DNA of 64,000 bases, taken from contig NZ_CP077311.1 of the NCBI RefSeq assembly GCF_019048265.1, positions 2,799,001-2,863,000 of the forward strand, given 5' to 3'. The DNA comes from Aeromonas sp. FDAARGOS 1405. GTDB taxonomy: Bacteria > Pseudomonadota > Gammaproteobacteria > Enterobacterales > Aeromonadaceae. Under the pieces are notes generated by a model. That model was not told the origin of the DNA. It was given only the letters and a program-made list of their open reading frames with translations, and searched no databases. The translations under genes and the position numbers were made by a program. Shown here piece after piece: positions 9,657 to 18,043 of this stretch (its first letter is position 1; the number at the start of each line of letters is the position of its first letter).

Positions 9657-9985
9657 CCGGCGCTCTCATCTGGAGAAGGTTCATATCGGGGCGCTAGCTT
9701 AGCCAAGGGGCGCTCGCCGGGCGAGCCCTGATAGGGGCAATCGGGGGGAAAAGAGCAGAAAAAATTAAACAGTTTTGAACCTGTTGCTGGAGCGGGTCGT
9801 ATCGTCCATCCGTGATGGGAGATAGTGGCGAGTACAGCACCGTCTGGTGACCTGGCCCGCAGCTTTGGCCAAAACCCATCGCCGATTGAAAACAATTGAG
9901 TAAAATGAAGGTCGATTTAGACGGCATCTTTGCGAAGCATATACGCCACGCTGTTGCCATCCATTGCCAATCAAAGGAGAAGATG
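9657..9985. other. intergenic region between divergent apbE and azurin genes
   Basis: About 329 bases holding both promoters. I see no gene on either strand. An AT-richer stretch at 9755-9790 and another at 9885-9910 are candidate promoter regions. I found no clean FNR, NarL or CRP box; TTGAAAACAATTGA at about 9886-9899 only partly resembles FNR. Confidence 0.45.
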
Positions 9986-10426
9986 ATGAAAAAGGCGATT
10001 ACCCTGCTGTTTCTGAGTACTCTGGCTGCCCCGGTTCTGGCCGATGAGTGCGCACTGGTCATCGAAGGCAATGATGCCATGCAGTACAACCTCAAAGAGA
10101 TGAGCGTTCCGGCCACCTGCAAGGAGGTGACGGTTACTCTGAACCATACCGGGAAGCTGCCTGTGACCGCCATGGGCCATAACTGGGTGCTGGCCAGCAC
10201 CGCAGACTATCAGACTGTGGCGACGGCGGGGATGAGCGCCGGGGCCGAGAACGGCTATCTGCCCAAGGATGATCCCCGCGTGCTGGCGCATACCAAGCTG
10301 ATCGGCGGTGGCGAGAGCAGCAGCGTCACCTTCAAGACCGACGGTCTGGCGGGCAAGGATCTCACCTTCTTCTGCTCCTTCCCCGGCCACTTCGCCATGA
10401 TGAAGGGCTCATTCAAGGTCAACTAA
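9986..10426 (+). CDS. azu: azurin (type 1 blue copper protein)
   Basis: Periplasmic single-electron carrier, 146 residues. MKKAITLLFLSTLAAPVLA is a Sec signal and the mature protein starts DECALVIEGND. The copper ligands are visible: His in AMGHNW, then Cys, His and Met in TFFCSFPGHFAMMKG. AAAGGAGA at 9973-9980 favours the ATG at 9986 over 9983. It is a single gene followed by a strong hairpin. Electron partners are not encoded nearby; the polyamine-type dehydrogenase and triheme cytochrome c at 27-30 kb are in the same window but not linked by sequence evidence. Confidence 0.96.
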   Translation: MKKAITLLFLSTLAAPVLADECALVIEGNDAMQYNLKEMSVPATCKEVTVTLNHTGKLPVTAMGHNWVLASTADYQTVATAGMSAGAENGYLPKDDPRVLAHTKLIGGGESSSVTFKTDGLAGKDLTFFCSFPGHFAMMKGSFKVN

Positions 10427-10460
10427 GGTGCTGACCGGCATCGAGCCGGTCGCCTCAATA

Positions 10461-10489
10461 GAAAAAGCCGGGATTTCCCGGCTTTTTCA
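10461..10489. terminator. intrinsic terminator after azurin
   Basis: AAAAAGCCGGG and CCCGGCTTTTT around ATTT. It is near symmetric, so it can also serve the convergent HutD-like gene. Confidence 0.85.
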
Positions 10490-10540
10490 TATCTGTCGCT
10501 TGTTGTGGCGTGGCATGACTGCGCACAGCCGACTTTCGCG

Positions 10541-11098
10541 CTATTTGGCCTGCAGGGTAAAGAAGGCGATGGAGCTCTTCTTCTGGCATTCGAAGTGAAT
10601 GCTCTCTTCACCGGTCACCACCAGCGTCTCGTTGATGGCCACCTCTTTGCCCTGCACGGTCAGCTGGCCGCTCAGCAGGTGACAGAGGTAGGTCTTCCCT
10701 GGCTCGAGGGTCAGGGTCAGCGGGAAGGGGAGGTTCAGCACCCGCACGTTAGCGCTGATGCGATCCGGATGGTAGATAAGCCCCAGATCGGTCACCTCTT
10801 TTTTCAGCAACTCGCAGTGGGTCTCCTCGTCGCCGCTAAAGTGCGCCGCCTCGAAGGTGGCGTAGGGGTGGCCGTTGAGCACAAAGCCAGCCCCGCTTAC
10901 CGGCAGCAAAATGCGTTGATAGCCGGGAAAGGGGGAGAAGGGGCCCGCACTCTTGATGGGGGCCGAGCTCAGCCGATAGTCAAAGTCGAGTTTGGCAAGG
11001 CTGCTCCCCTTGGGGGAGATGAGGATCTGGCTGGTGGTGCCCTGCTGGTTCTTCCAGGGCATCTTCTGGTGGTCAGACTCTTTAATCAGGGTGATCAC
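10541..11098 (-). CDS. HutD/Ves family protein
   Basis: Cupin-fold protein of the HutD family, 185 residues, cytoplasmic. The start is GTG at 11098 (VITLIKESDHQKMPWKN), chosen because AGGAAG lies five bases before it; upstream ATGs give a tail with no family match. The conserved MPWKNQQGTTSQI motif, the FPGYQRILLPVSG strand and a long beta-rich remainder are visible. HutD proteins sit with histidine-utilisation genes in some bacteria, but no hut genes are here, so the link to histidine is not supported by context. It lies after yceH, separated by a terminator. Confidence 0.88.
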   Translation of the reverse strand: MITLIKESDHQKMPWKNQQGTTSQILISPKGSSLAKLDFDYRLSSAPIKSAGPFSPFPGYQRILLPVSGAGFVLNGHPYATFEAAHFSGDEETHCELLKKEVTDLGLIYHPDRISANVRVLNLPFPLTLTLEPGKTYLCHLLSGQLTVQGKEVAINETLVVTGEESIHFECQKKSSIAFFTLQAK

Positions 11099-11113
11099 GG
11101 GCACTTCCTCACG

Positions 11114-11156
11114 ATAAAAAACGCAGGGAGCCGGTGACATCAACCCCGGCTCCCTG
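11114..11156 (-). terminator. intrinsic terminator after yceH
   Basis: On the minus strand CAGGGAGCCGG and CCGGCTCCCTG form an 11-bp stem followed by a TTTTTT run. It overlaps the leader of the HutD-like gene. Confidence 0.8.
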
Positions 11157-11182
11157 ATAGAGATGGGCGATGGTAAGGGCGA

Positions 11183-11842
11183 TCAGCCCTGACCATCCAG
11201 TGCAGCCAGTCGTGCTTCTATGGCGGCGAGACGGCTCTTGAGCTCGCTTACTTCCTGCTCCAGCTCGCTCAGGCGGTCGGCGGCCGGGGAGGCATAGGCA
11301 GCCGCAGGGGTGGCATCCATCATCGCCTGGATATCCACCTCACCGCTGAACAGGTGGGCGTAGCGGGATTCGCGCTTGCCCGGCTCACGTGGCAGTTTGA
11401 CCACGTAAGGGCCACGTTCGATGAGGCGATTGAGTACGGCATCTACCTCGGTCACGTCATCAAAACTGCAGAGGCGATTGGTGCGAGAACGCAGCTCCCC
11501 CAGGGTTTGCGGGCCGCGCAGCAGCAACTCGCAGATGATGCCGAGTTCCTGCGCATCGAATTTCAGTTCACCAAACTCGGTGTTGCAGAATCTGTGCTGG
11601 TAGCGGGGTACCCGGGCATTGAAACCTGCCGTGTTGACTACCAGGCGTCGGCGGATCAGCTCGTCCACCACGACGCGGATATCGAGTTCGGCCAGATCCA
11701 GTACCGGCTCACGGTTACTCTTCTGGTTGCAAGCATTGACCAGTGCATTAAGGGAGAGGGGATATTGATCCGGGGTGCAGATCTCTTTTTCAATCAGACA
11801 CCCGATGACACGGGCCTCCAGCGGGCCAAGTACTAACTCCAT
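11183..11842 (-). CDS. yceH: YceH family protein (UPF0502, DUF480)
   Basis: 219-residue cytoplasmic protein with tandem winged-helix folds. It starts [19 protein letters not shown] and contains [21 protein letters not shown] and [15 protein letters not shown], the family's signature blocks. The C-terminus (from about residue 190) is a short coiled coil of [20 protein letters not shown] type. GGGAGTAGGAA precedes ATG. Its biochemical role is not established; the winged helices suggest nucleic-acid or protein binding. Confidence 0.94.
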   Translation of the reverse strand: MELVLGPLEARVIGCLIEKEICTPDQYPLSLNALVNACNQKSNREPVLDLAELDIRVVVDELIRRRLVVNTAGFNARVPRYQHRFCNTEFGELKFDAQELGIICELLLRGPQTLGELRSRTNRLCSFDDVTEVDAVLNRLIERGPYVVKLPREPGKRESRYAHLFSGEVDIQAMMDATPAAAYASPAADRLSELEQEVSELKSRLAAIEARLAALDGQG

Positions 11843-11943
11843 TTCCTACTCCCTAGCAAATCGCGATATCAAGAGCCCCCTATCTTAGTCATGGTCTGCG
11901 CCGCGTCTAGCGTTGCGCACCATTTTTGCGAGCTAATCAGGGG

Positions 11944-11964
11944 GTTGGCGAAAGGCTCGCCAAC
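11944..11964 (-). terminator. weak hairpin past the diguanylate cyclase gene
   Basis: GTTGGCGA and TCGCCAAC form a perfect 8-bp stem 18 bases after the stop codon, but no T-run follows. Confidence 0.4.
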
Positions 11965-11981
11965 GCCGGAGGTCACCGCTT

Positions 11982-14120
11982 TTAGCGTTGCCCCTGATAG
12001 AAGCGGGCTTTGTCGGCATACATGGCGTCGTCCGCCACCCGGCTCAGCTCTGCCAACGGGGTCTGGTCGCTACTGCTCCAGCCGATGGCGAAACGCAGCG
12101 GGAATCTGTGCTCCCCATGTTGCACGATGGCGTGCTGCTGGCTTGCCTCCAGTCTGCCTGCCAGCTGTTGGCAGGCAAGGTGATCCGCCTCCGCCAGTAG
12201 CACGAATTCGTCTCCTCCCATTCTGAATATGCTCTCATTCTGTCGGCACAGCGTGCGCAGTAGTCGTGCCATCTGGATCAGCAGGGCGTCGCCCGCCTCG
12301 TGCCCATACTGGTCGTTGGTGCGTTTGAGGCCGTTAAGGTCGAGCATGAAGAGCGCGAGGTGACGTTCCGGATGGCGCGCCAGCACCGTCTGATAGTGAT
12401 GAAACGCCTCTTCGAACGCCTGTCGGTTGGGGAGGCCGGTGAGGTTATCAGTGCGAGCGACCCGCGCCAGCTCGTCGGTGAAGAGGCGCCCCTCGATGCC
12501 TACCGCCAGCTGTTTGGCAAACAACCGCAAGATGGCCCTGTCTTCGGACTCCAGCCCTTCGGCGCTCACCATGAGATAACCAAACAGCACACCACTCTGG
12601 CTGCCGGGCAGGGTCATGATCTTCCAGGAGGCATTATCCCACTGGCATTCGGAGTGTTTGACCTCCTCATCCATCAGTTGGGTCAGTTTCTCCTGCAGGG
12701 GATCACGCAAGGGGGCATCGACCCCCTGGGTCAGGGAGTAGTGGGGCTCGCCATCGCGGCGGATCACCAGCCCCCAGCGGTGGCCGGGATAGAGCTGGGA
12801 GAGCTGCAACAGGGCGGAGCTGGCCAGCTCGGCAATATCGATATCCAGCTGCTGGTGCAGACCGAACTGCAACCATGATTGCAGGATATGGCGGCTGCGC
12901 TCCTCCCGGCTCAGGGCCGAGCGCAGGGCGGTCGTTTGCGAGGCGACCTCTTGCTCCAGTTCATCGTTGAAGCCGAGCAGCCGCTGATTGAAGGCCTCTT
13001 TCTCGCTGTTGGCCTGCTGCAGCTGTTCATTCTGTTGATAGAGCGCTCTTACCTGGGCAGAGATGGTATAGGCCATCTCCTGCAGCAGCCGACGCACCTC
13101 ATCGTATTCCACAAAGCGCAGCGGTGCTTGCTGTTGCTGGTAGTTGCCCTTGCCGTAACTGCGCACCAGGGCTGCCAGCGAGCGCAGCGGTCGGGTGAGC
13201 CAGCGGGTAAGCCAGATACAGCCGATGGCCACCAGCAGCAACATGACGGCGATGCTGACGGTCAACAACTGCTGAGATTTGTTTAGCTCGCTCACCCTGT
13301 CATCGCTGTAGCTGTAGAGGGTGATGGTTGGGGTGATGGTCTCTTCCAGTTGTGGCCAGCCGATGGTCAAGAGCTGTGCCATCTGGCTGGGTACCCGGTC
13401 GTTCATATCTTTGGTGTTGTTGTGTGAGCCTTCGTAGAGACGGGTATCTCCTTGTGAAATCACCAGATACTCGCTCCCCTTCAGATAGGGTTCCAGCAGT
13501 TGGGCCATCTGCCTCCAGGGGAGGATGGCCATCACAAAGCCCGCTGGGGTCTGCATCACCCCGGCCCGCTGATGATTGCGATAGATGGGGGCCACCAGCG
13601 CCAACCCGCCACTGCGATCCTGTTCCATATCGCCGATCAGCAAGGGATCATCCACAGGCATCAGCAAATGCTTGCCCTGTTTGGCTTCCCGCGTCTCGCT
13701 CCATGCCATCAGCTGTGGCATCAGGTTACTCGATTCAAGGTAAGAGGCTCGGCCGTTGATGTACTCTACTACCCGACCCTGATCATCGATCAGGTAGGCT
13801 GAGGTCAGCAGACTGTTGGACTTGATAAAGGCCGCCAGCGCCAGGCGGGCATGACTGGAGAAGAGAAAATTCTCGAGTGCCTGATTAAGCACCCGATCGT
13901 TGCTGAGTTGTTGAAGCTGGGTTCCGATCAATTCGCTGCGAAAGCGTGCCTCACGGGTCATGCTGGTGAGGGCTCGCTCCAGTTGGGATTGTTCGCTCTG
14001 GGCAATGATCTGGTGTTGACGAGCCAGCAATATGCCGCTTACCAGCAGCGCTGGCAGCAGGGCTGCGGTGAACAGTATGACGATGAGCGTAGGACCGAGA
14101 CGAAAGGTGCGGTGGCTCAT
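11982..14120 (-). CDS. membrane sensor diguanylate cyclase (HAMP-GGDEF)
   Basis: Makes cyclic di-GMP from two GTP. Of 712 residues, TM1 is at about 12-32, a periplasmic sensor domain runs to about 280, TM2 is MLLLVAIGCIWLTRWL, then HAMP, a coiled coil (about 350-400), a GAF-like region, and a C-terminal GGDEF domain. The active-site motif GGDEF is intact at 635-639. The inhibitory-site position reads RQNE rather than RxxD, so product feedback may be weak. Its ATG overlaps the stop of the upstream solute-binding protein by four bases (ATGA), so the two are co-translated. No EAL domain is present. Confidence 0.93.
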   Translation of the reverse strand: MSHRTFRLGPTLIVILFTAALLPALLVSGILLARQHQIIAQSEQSQLERALTSMTREARFRSELIGTQLQQLSNDRVLNQALENFLFSSHARLALAAFIKSNSLLTSAYLIDDQGRVVEYINGRASYLESSNLMPQLMAWSETREAKQGKHLLMPVDDPLLIGDMEQDRSGGLALVAPIYRNHQRAGVMQTPAGFVMAILPWRQMAQLLEPYLKGSEYLVISQGDTRLYEGSHNNTKDMNDRVPSQMAQLLTIGWPQLEETITPTITLYSYSDDRVSELNKSQQLLTVSIAVMLLLVAIGCIWLTRWLTRPLRSLAALVRSYGKGNYQQQQAPLRFVEYDEVRRLLQEMAYTISAQVRALYQQNEQLQQANSEKEAFNQRLLGFNDELEQEVASQTTALRSALSREERSRHILQSWLQFGLHQQLDIDIAELASSALLQLSQLYPGHRWGLVIRRDGEPHYSLTQGVDAPLRDPLQEKLTQLMDEEVKHSECQWDNASWKIMTLPGSQSGVLFGYLMVSAEGLESEDRAILRLFAKQLAVGIEGRLFTDELARVARTDNLTGLPNRQAFEEAFHHYQTVLARHPERHLALFMLDLNGLKRTNDQYGHEAGDALLIQMARLLRTLCRQNESIFRMGGDEFVLLAEADHLACQQLAGRLEASQQHAIVQHGEHRFPLRFAIGWSSSDQTPLAELSRVADDAMYADKARFYQGQR

Positions 14121-15310
14121 TTTGACTTGACCTGCTGGTATTGCTGATCGGCCAGTTGCTGCATATAGCGAGCTGCTTCAGCGGCACTGCTTCCCTCCTT
14201 GAAACGCTCGAACCCCTTGTCCATCGCCTGCCAGGCAATGGACATGGCGCTCTCTGAAGGCATGGGTGTACTGAGGGTGAACTGTTCCAGCAGCACCTTT
14301 TCGTGCAGGGCGGGGTATTGGTTGATGGCGGAAAAAGCCCGCTGGTTGATTGGTAACAGCGAACCCTGTCGATAGATCAATTGCTGAATATCGTCCCGCT
14401 GGATAAAGGCCATCAGGGCTTTGATGACGGTCTGACGTTCTTCATCTGCCATTGCCCAACGAGATACACTCAGGACGTAGGCGCCGCTCATGGAGTGCAT
14501 CGGGCGATCTTCCCAGTGAGGCAGCATGGCAACCCCAAGCTGTTCTCCCATGTTTTTCACCAGGTCATTGAAGGCCCAGTCCCCGTTGACAAGATAGGCA
14601 CTCTTGCCGTCGTTGAAATTGGCGAGAGCGGTATCATAGTCGCACTCGGGATCGCCCCACTTCTCTCTGGCGACCGTACGGTACGCTTCCAGTGCCTGAA
14701 TCATGGCCGGCGTGTCGAGTGTGATGCGCCCTTCGGTCACTGGCGAGCCACCAAAAGTGAGCAGAAATGCTGCAAAGTAGTACATGTCGTGGTAGGGCCA
14801 GCTGACGGGCTGGATCCCCTTGGCCTTGAGGGCCGGAGTGATGGCTGCCAGTTGCTGCCATTGGGTCACCGGTGTTGAGACCAGCGCCTTATTGTAAAAC
14901 AGCATCAGATGGTTGCCCTGCATCATGGGCATGCCCCAGCGTTGCTGATCCAGGGTAACATATTGCAGAGCACTGCTCATCAGTGCAGATGAGAACCATC
15001 CGGTTGGCAGGGGGGCGAGGGACATCTGTCGGTAGAGGCCGATAAAGTCGGACGGGATCAGCATCAAGTCGGGCAGCCCCCTGGCTTGCGCAGCCAGCAG
15101 GATGTCTGCCTTGATCTTGCCGGGCTCGATCTGGGTGACGTGAACCTTGTGATTGCCTTCCTGATTGAATCGCGTGATCACGTCGTCGATCACATATCCG
15201 GCCTGCTGGGAGTGCCACAACTCCAGCACTGGCTCCTGGGCTCGCAGTGGCTGGAGGCCAGATAAGATGCAAAGCAGTAAAAGATGATAAAAAACGCGAT
15301 TTATGGTCAT
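14117..15310 (-). CDS. periplasmic solute-binding protein (family 1, sugar-type) coupled to a diguanylate cyclase
   Basis: 397 residues with signal MTINRVFYHLLLLCILSGLQ ending at LRAQ, then a MalE/UgpB-like fold (VLELWHSQQAGYVIDDVITRF; PDLMLIPSDFIGLYRQM; GWGMPMMQGN-like lobe contacts; GKSAYLVNGDWAFNDL). No ABC permease or ATPase is near; the only partner is the downstream cyclase, with a four-base overlap. It therefore more likely acts as a ligand-sensing subunit than as a transporter component. The ligand is unknown; a carbohydrate is an inference from the fold. The start at 15310 is chosen to give a clean signal peptide. Confidence 0.88.
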   Translation of the reverse strand: MTINRVFYHLLLLCILSGLQPLRAQEPVLELWHSQQAGYVIDDVITRFNQEGNHKVHVTQIEPGKIKADILLAAQARGLPDLMLIPSDFIGLYRQMSLAPLPTGWFSSALMSSALQYVTLDQQRWGMPMMQGNHLMLFYNKALVSTPVTQWQQLAAITPALKAKGIQPVSWPYHDMYYFAAFLLTFGGSPVTEGRITLDTPAMIQALEAYRTVAREKWGDPECDYDTALANFNDGKSAYLVNGDWAFNDLVKNMGEQLGVAMLPHWEDRPMHSMSGAYVLSVSRWAMADEERQTVIKALMAFIQRDDIQQLIYRQGSLLPINQRAFSAINQYPALHEKVLLEQFTLSTPMPSESAMSIAWQAMDKGFERFKEGSSAAEAARYMQQLADQQYQQVKSK

Positions 15311-15407
15311 GTTACCATCACATCTGTGCCTTGAATCCAAAATGAAAAATGTAACAAACAACCGCTACTGTCGGTAGTGTGGCGGATCAACTAATTGACT
15401 AAAACAA

Positions 15408-15434
15408 TAAAAAGCCCGGCGCTTGGGCCGGGCT
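15408..15434 (-). terminator. intrinsic terminator after the YdcH-like gene
   Basis: On the minus strand AGCCCGGC and GCCGGGCT around six bases, followed by TTTTATTG. Confidence 0.8.
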
Positions 15435-15472
15435 GAGGGATAAATTGCTTATCCGGATTATCTTCGAGGCAT

Positions 15473-15688
15473 CTATTGTGGATGTTGTTTGAGGATGTCG
15501 TATATCTCCTCTTTCAGTTTGAGTTTCTGTTTTTTCAGATCCCTCACCTCGGCGCTATAGTCGCTGGCGTGATGTTTTTCCAGCTTTCTAATCTCCGCAT
15601 CCAGGTCGTTGTGCAAGTCAAACTTCTTCTGGAAATGGACATCACTGCTCTTCAGTTTCGAGATAAGTTCTCTGTACTCTGGGAACAT
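15473..15688 (-). CDS. ydcH: YdcH family small protein (DUF465)
   Basis: 71 residues, almost wholly helical. The start MFPEYRELISKLKSSD and the central EVRDLKKQKLKLKEEIYDIL match E. coli YdcH, whose function is not known. The charged heptad-like pattern suggests a short coiled coil. It is monocistronic with its own terminator. Upstream (minus strand), about 285 bases to the next gene hold only the terminator of that gene and presumably the ydcH promoter. Confidence 0.92.
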   Translation of the reverse strand: MFPEYRELISKLKSSDVHFQKKFDLHNDLDAEIRKLEKHHASDYSAEVRDLKKQKLKLKEEIYDILKQHPQ

Positions 15689-15929
15689 GTAATGGAGCCT
15701 CCTTGGTTTCGTTTGATTGTGCCTTAGAGACCAAACTACCCCTTACCCCCCCAGATAAATGTGATCCGGATCCAATTCGGCAACAATGGTTTGCTGCATA
15801 AAGAATGTGGTTTTTAACTTGTTGAATCAAAAGCAGATCAGATATTCATTAGTCAGAGGGAGAGGGATAAACTGGAATCCTGATCACAGTTGTGACGGCG
15901 GGATGATGGTCGCGAGCCGGTAAACGGCA

Positions 15930-15956
15930 GCAAAAAAGGGGCATAGCGCCCCTTCA
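15930..15956 (-). terminator. intrinsic terminator after the secreted-protein gene
   Basis: On the minus strand AAGGGGC and GCCCCTT around GCTAT, followed by TTTT. Confidence 0.75.
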
Positions 15957-15973
15957 TATAACCGGTATGGCAT

Positions 15974-16564
15974 TTACTCTTTTTTCTTTTTCTTCTCGGG
16001 CAGCGGCTTGCCGTCGCGGTGGATCACCTTGCCCGCTTCAAAGCCAATCTGGGCGGCAAGCTCCTCCAGATCCGCCGACTTGGCCTGATCCCCGATGGCG
16101 TATCGATAGTTGGCGATGGAGAGTTTGTCAGCCACCGGCGTGCCCGGGACGATAGGCTCGCGCCAGCCCTGGCCGATGTGGGCCACCAGGGTGCCATTCA
16201 TCAACAGCTCGCCGACGATCTCCTGGGTCGGATTGCCCTTGCCGTAGGTGAGACCCTGCGGGTGCTTCTTGCCGACCAGCGGCTCGTTGCTGGCGGGGAT
16301 CAGCTTGGTGCGGATCAGCCACTTGGGCTTTTTGGTGTTGCCCACCGCCTTGCCGGTCTGGTACTCGTTGATCTTGATGGTCTTGATCATCTGGGCCATG
16401 AAGTCCTTGGTCAGCGCCTTCTGGGCGTCGCTGGTTTCATCGATGGCGATGGGGGCCACATACCAGGTCTGGGTGGCTTGAGCCTTGGGAGCGGCAGGGG
16501 CAGTTTGCGCCATGGCCAGGGGGCTGAGCAGGATGGCAGCCAGCAAGAGTCCTATCTTCTTCAT
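15974..16564 (-). CDS. small exported protein of unknown function
   Basis: 196 residues. MKKIGLLLAAILLSPLAMAQ is a Sec signal; the mature part begins with an Ala/Pro linker and has no cysteine or recognised catalytic motif. Blocks such as QEIVGELLMNGTLVAHIGQGWREP suggest a beta-rich periplasmic domain. The C-terminus is a lysine run (LPEKKKKKE). Its ATG overlaps the stop of the upstream MATE pump by four bases, so it is translated with the pump and may assist it, though nothing in the sequence proves this. I do not recognise the family. Confidence 0.85.
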   Translation of the reverse strand: MKKIGLLLAAILLSPLAMAQTAPAAPKAQATQTWYVAPIAIDETSDAQKALTKDFMAQMIKTIKINEYQTGKAVGNTKKPKWLIRTKLIPASNEPLVGKKHPQGLTYGKGNPTQEIVGELLMNGTLVAHIGQGWREPIVPGTPVADKLSIANYRYAIGDQAKSADLEELAAQIGFEAGKVIHRDGKPLPEKKKKKE

Positions 16565-17922
16565 TGTGATTCCGCTTTTGTTTCAACAAGAATTTTGTTT
16601 TGCCAGCGACGACTGCGCCAGCGCCAGAACATGGCCAGACCGCGCACCCACTCGTCGCAGGCCAGCGCCAGCCAGATACCGACCAGTCCATAACCCTGCA
16701 TGATACCGAGGAAATAGGAGAGTGGCACGGCAATTCCCCACATGGAGAGCAACGCCATGTAGAGGGGGAAACGGGCATCCCCGGTGGCCCGCAGGGCGTT
16801 GATCACCACCAGATTGAAGGTGCGGCCGGGCTCGAGGATAAGGCTGATAAGAAACAGTTGCGCCACCTGGGTGATGATGTCGGCATCATCGGTAAAGAGG
16901 CTGATGATGGTACGGCCATTGAGGGCAGCCACCACGGCGATGACGCAGGTGACTGCCAGCCCCAGCTTGAGGCTCTTGAGCAGCTGTTGATAGGCGCGAT
17001 CGAACTGCCTGGCACCTGCCAGATGACCGATGATGATTTCGTTGCCAAGGCCGATAGAGAGGCCAAACAGCAGGATAAACAGGCAGATCTGGAAGAAGTA
17101 GGATTGGGTCGCCAGCGCCTTGTCCCCCAGCAGTCCGACAAAGGCTGTCACCACCATAAACTGCAGCATCCAGGAGAGGTTCTCTCCTGCCGCCGGCAGG
17201 CCGATATGGAGTACCTTGCCGAGCATCTCCCGGCTGGGGTGGACGATATCGCGCACCACCAGTCGAATGCCGGTCTTGCGGGCTACCAGCCACACCAGCA
17301 GCACCACGCCGACCAGTCGGCCCGCGACCGTGCTGATGGCGACACCGGCGACCCCCAGCTGGGGCAGGCCGAACCAGCCGTAGAGCAGCAGCAGGTTGCC
17401 GACGAAGGTGATGAGGTTGACGATGAGGGTCACATACATCGCCTGACGGGTGTGGCCGTGAGCGCGCAGGGTGGCTGCCAGACAGAGGGCTGCTGCTTCC
17501 GGTAACAGGCAGAGACCGATGATCTGCAAGTAAAGCGTCCCGTCGCTCATCAGATTGGCAGGCAGGTTCATCAGCGCCAGCATGGTGCTTGCTCCTGCCA
17601 TCACGCCGATGGCGGCTACCAGACCGATCAGCAGGTTGAAGCCGATGGCGGTGTGGATCACCACCCGACTCTTCTCTCGATCGCCCGCCCCCAGATACTG
17701 GGTGATCACCACACTGGTACCGATGCTGACGAAGCTGAACAATGTGATGGCGAGATCGAACACCTGATTGCCGACCGCCAGCGCGGCCACTCCCTGATAG
17801 GAGACGTGACCCACCATGAAGGTGTTGAGGGCACCGGTCAGAAAGTGCAGGGCGAGATCGATAAAGAGCGGCCAGGTCAGCGCAAATAGCGTGCCCGGGC
17901 CTGCGTGGGATTGAGATTGCAT
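16561..17922 (-). CDS. MATE family efflux transporter
   Basis: 453-residue inner-membrane antiporter with the usual twelve hydrophobic segments. The N-half has WPLFIDLALHFLTGALNTFMVGHVS and the C-half LILEPGRTFNLVVINALRATGD, both typical MATE blocks. These pumps export cationic drugs or metabolites using sodium or protons. The start at 17922 (MQSQSHAG) is preferred over longer in-frame starts because it places the first membrane segment at the usual distance. It is the first gene of a two-gene unit with the small exported protein. Confidence 0.93.
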   Translation of the reverse strand: MQSQSHAGPGTLFALTWPLFIDLALHFLTGALNTFMVGHVSYQGVAALAVGNQVFDLAITLFSFVSIGTSVVITQYLGAGDREKSRVVIHTAIGFNLLIGLVAAIGVMAGASTMLALMNLPANLMSDGTLYLQIIGLCLLPEAAALCLAATLRAHGHTRQAMYVTLIVNLITFVGNLLLLYGWFGLPQLGVAGVAISTVAGRLVGVVLLVWLVARKTGIRLVVRDIVHPSREMLGKVLHIGLPAAGENLSWMLQFMVVTAFVGLLGDKALATQSYFFQICLFILLFGLSIGLGNEIIIGHLAGARQFDRAYQQLLKSLKLGLAVTCVIAVVAALNGRTIISLFTDDADIITQVAQLFLISLILEPGRTFNLVVINALRATGDARFPLYMALLSMWGIAVPLSYFLGIMQGYGLVGIWLALACDEWVRGLAMFWRWRSRRWQNKILVETKAESQ

Positions 17923-17990
17923 GGCATGTCCAACAGCTGGGAGGGTACGGGGGAGTGCCCTCTGGGGGCGCATTTAACACCAAGGCCAAG

Positions 17991-18023
17991 GCCGGTGCAA
18001 TCCTTGTGCAGGATTGCACCGGC
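17991..18023. repeat. perfect 13-bp inverted repeat after the SulP gene
   Basis: GCCGGTGCAATCC and GGATTGCACCGGC around a seven-base loop, 21 bases past the SulP stop. It is probably a factor-independent or processing hairpin, but lacks a T-run. Confidence 0.6.
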
Positions 18024-18043
18024 AAGGGGCGCAGGCCAAGGGA

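Noticed and set aside
14117..15310. Solute-binding protein as part of an ABC importer
   Set aside because: No permease or ATPase gene is near; the only coupled gene is the diguanylate cyclase.
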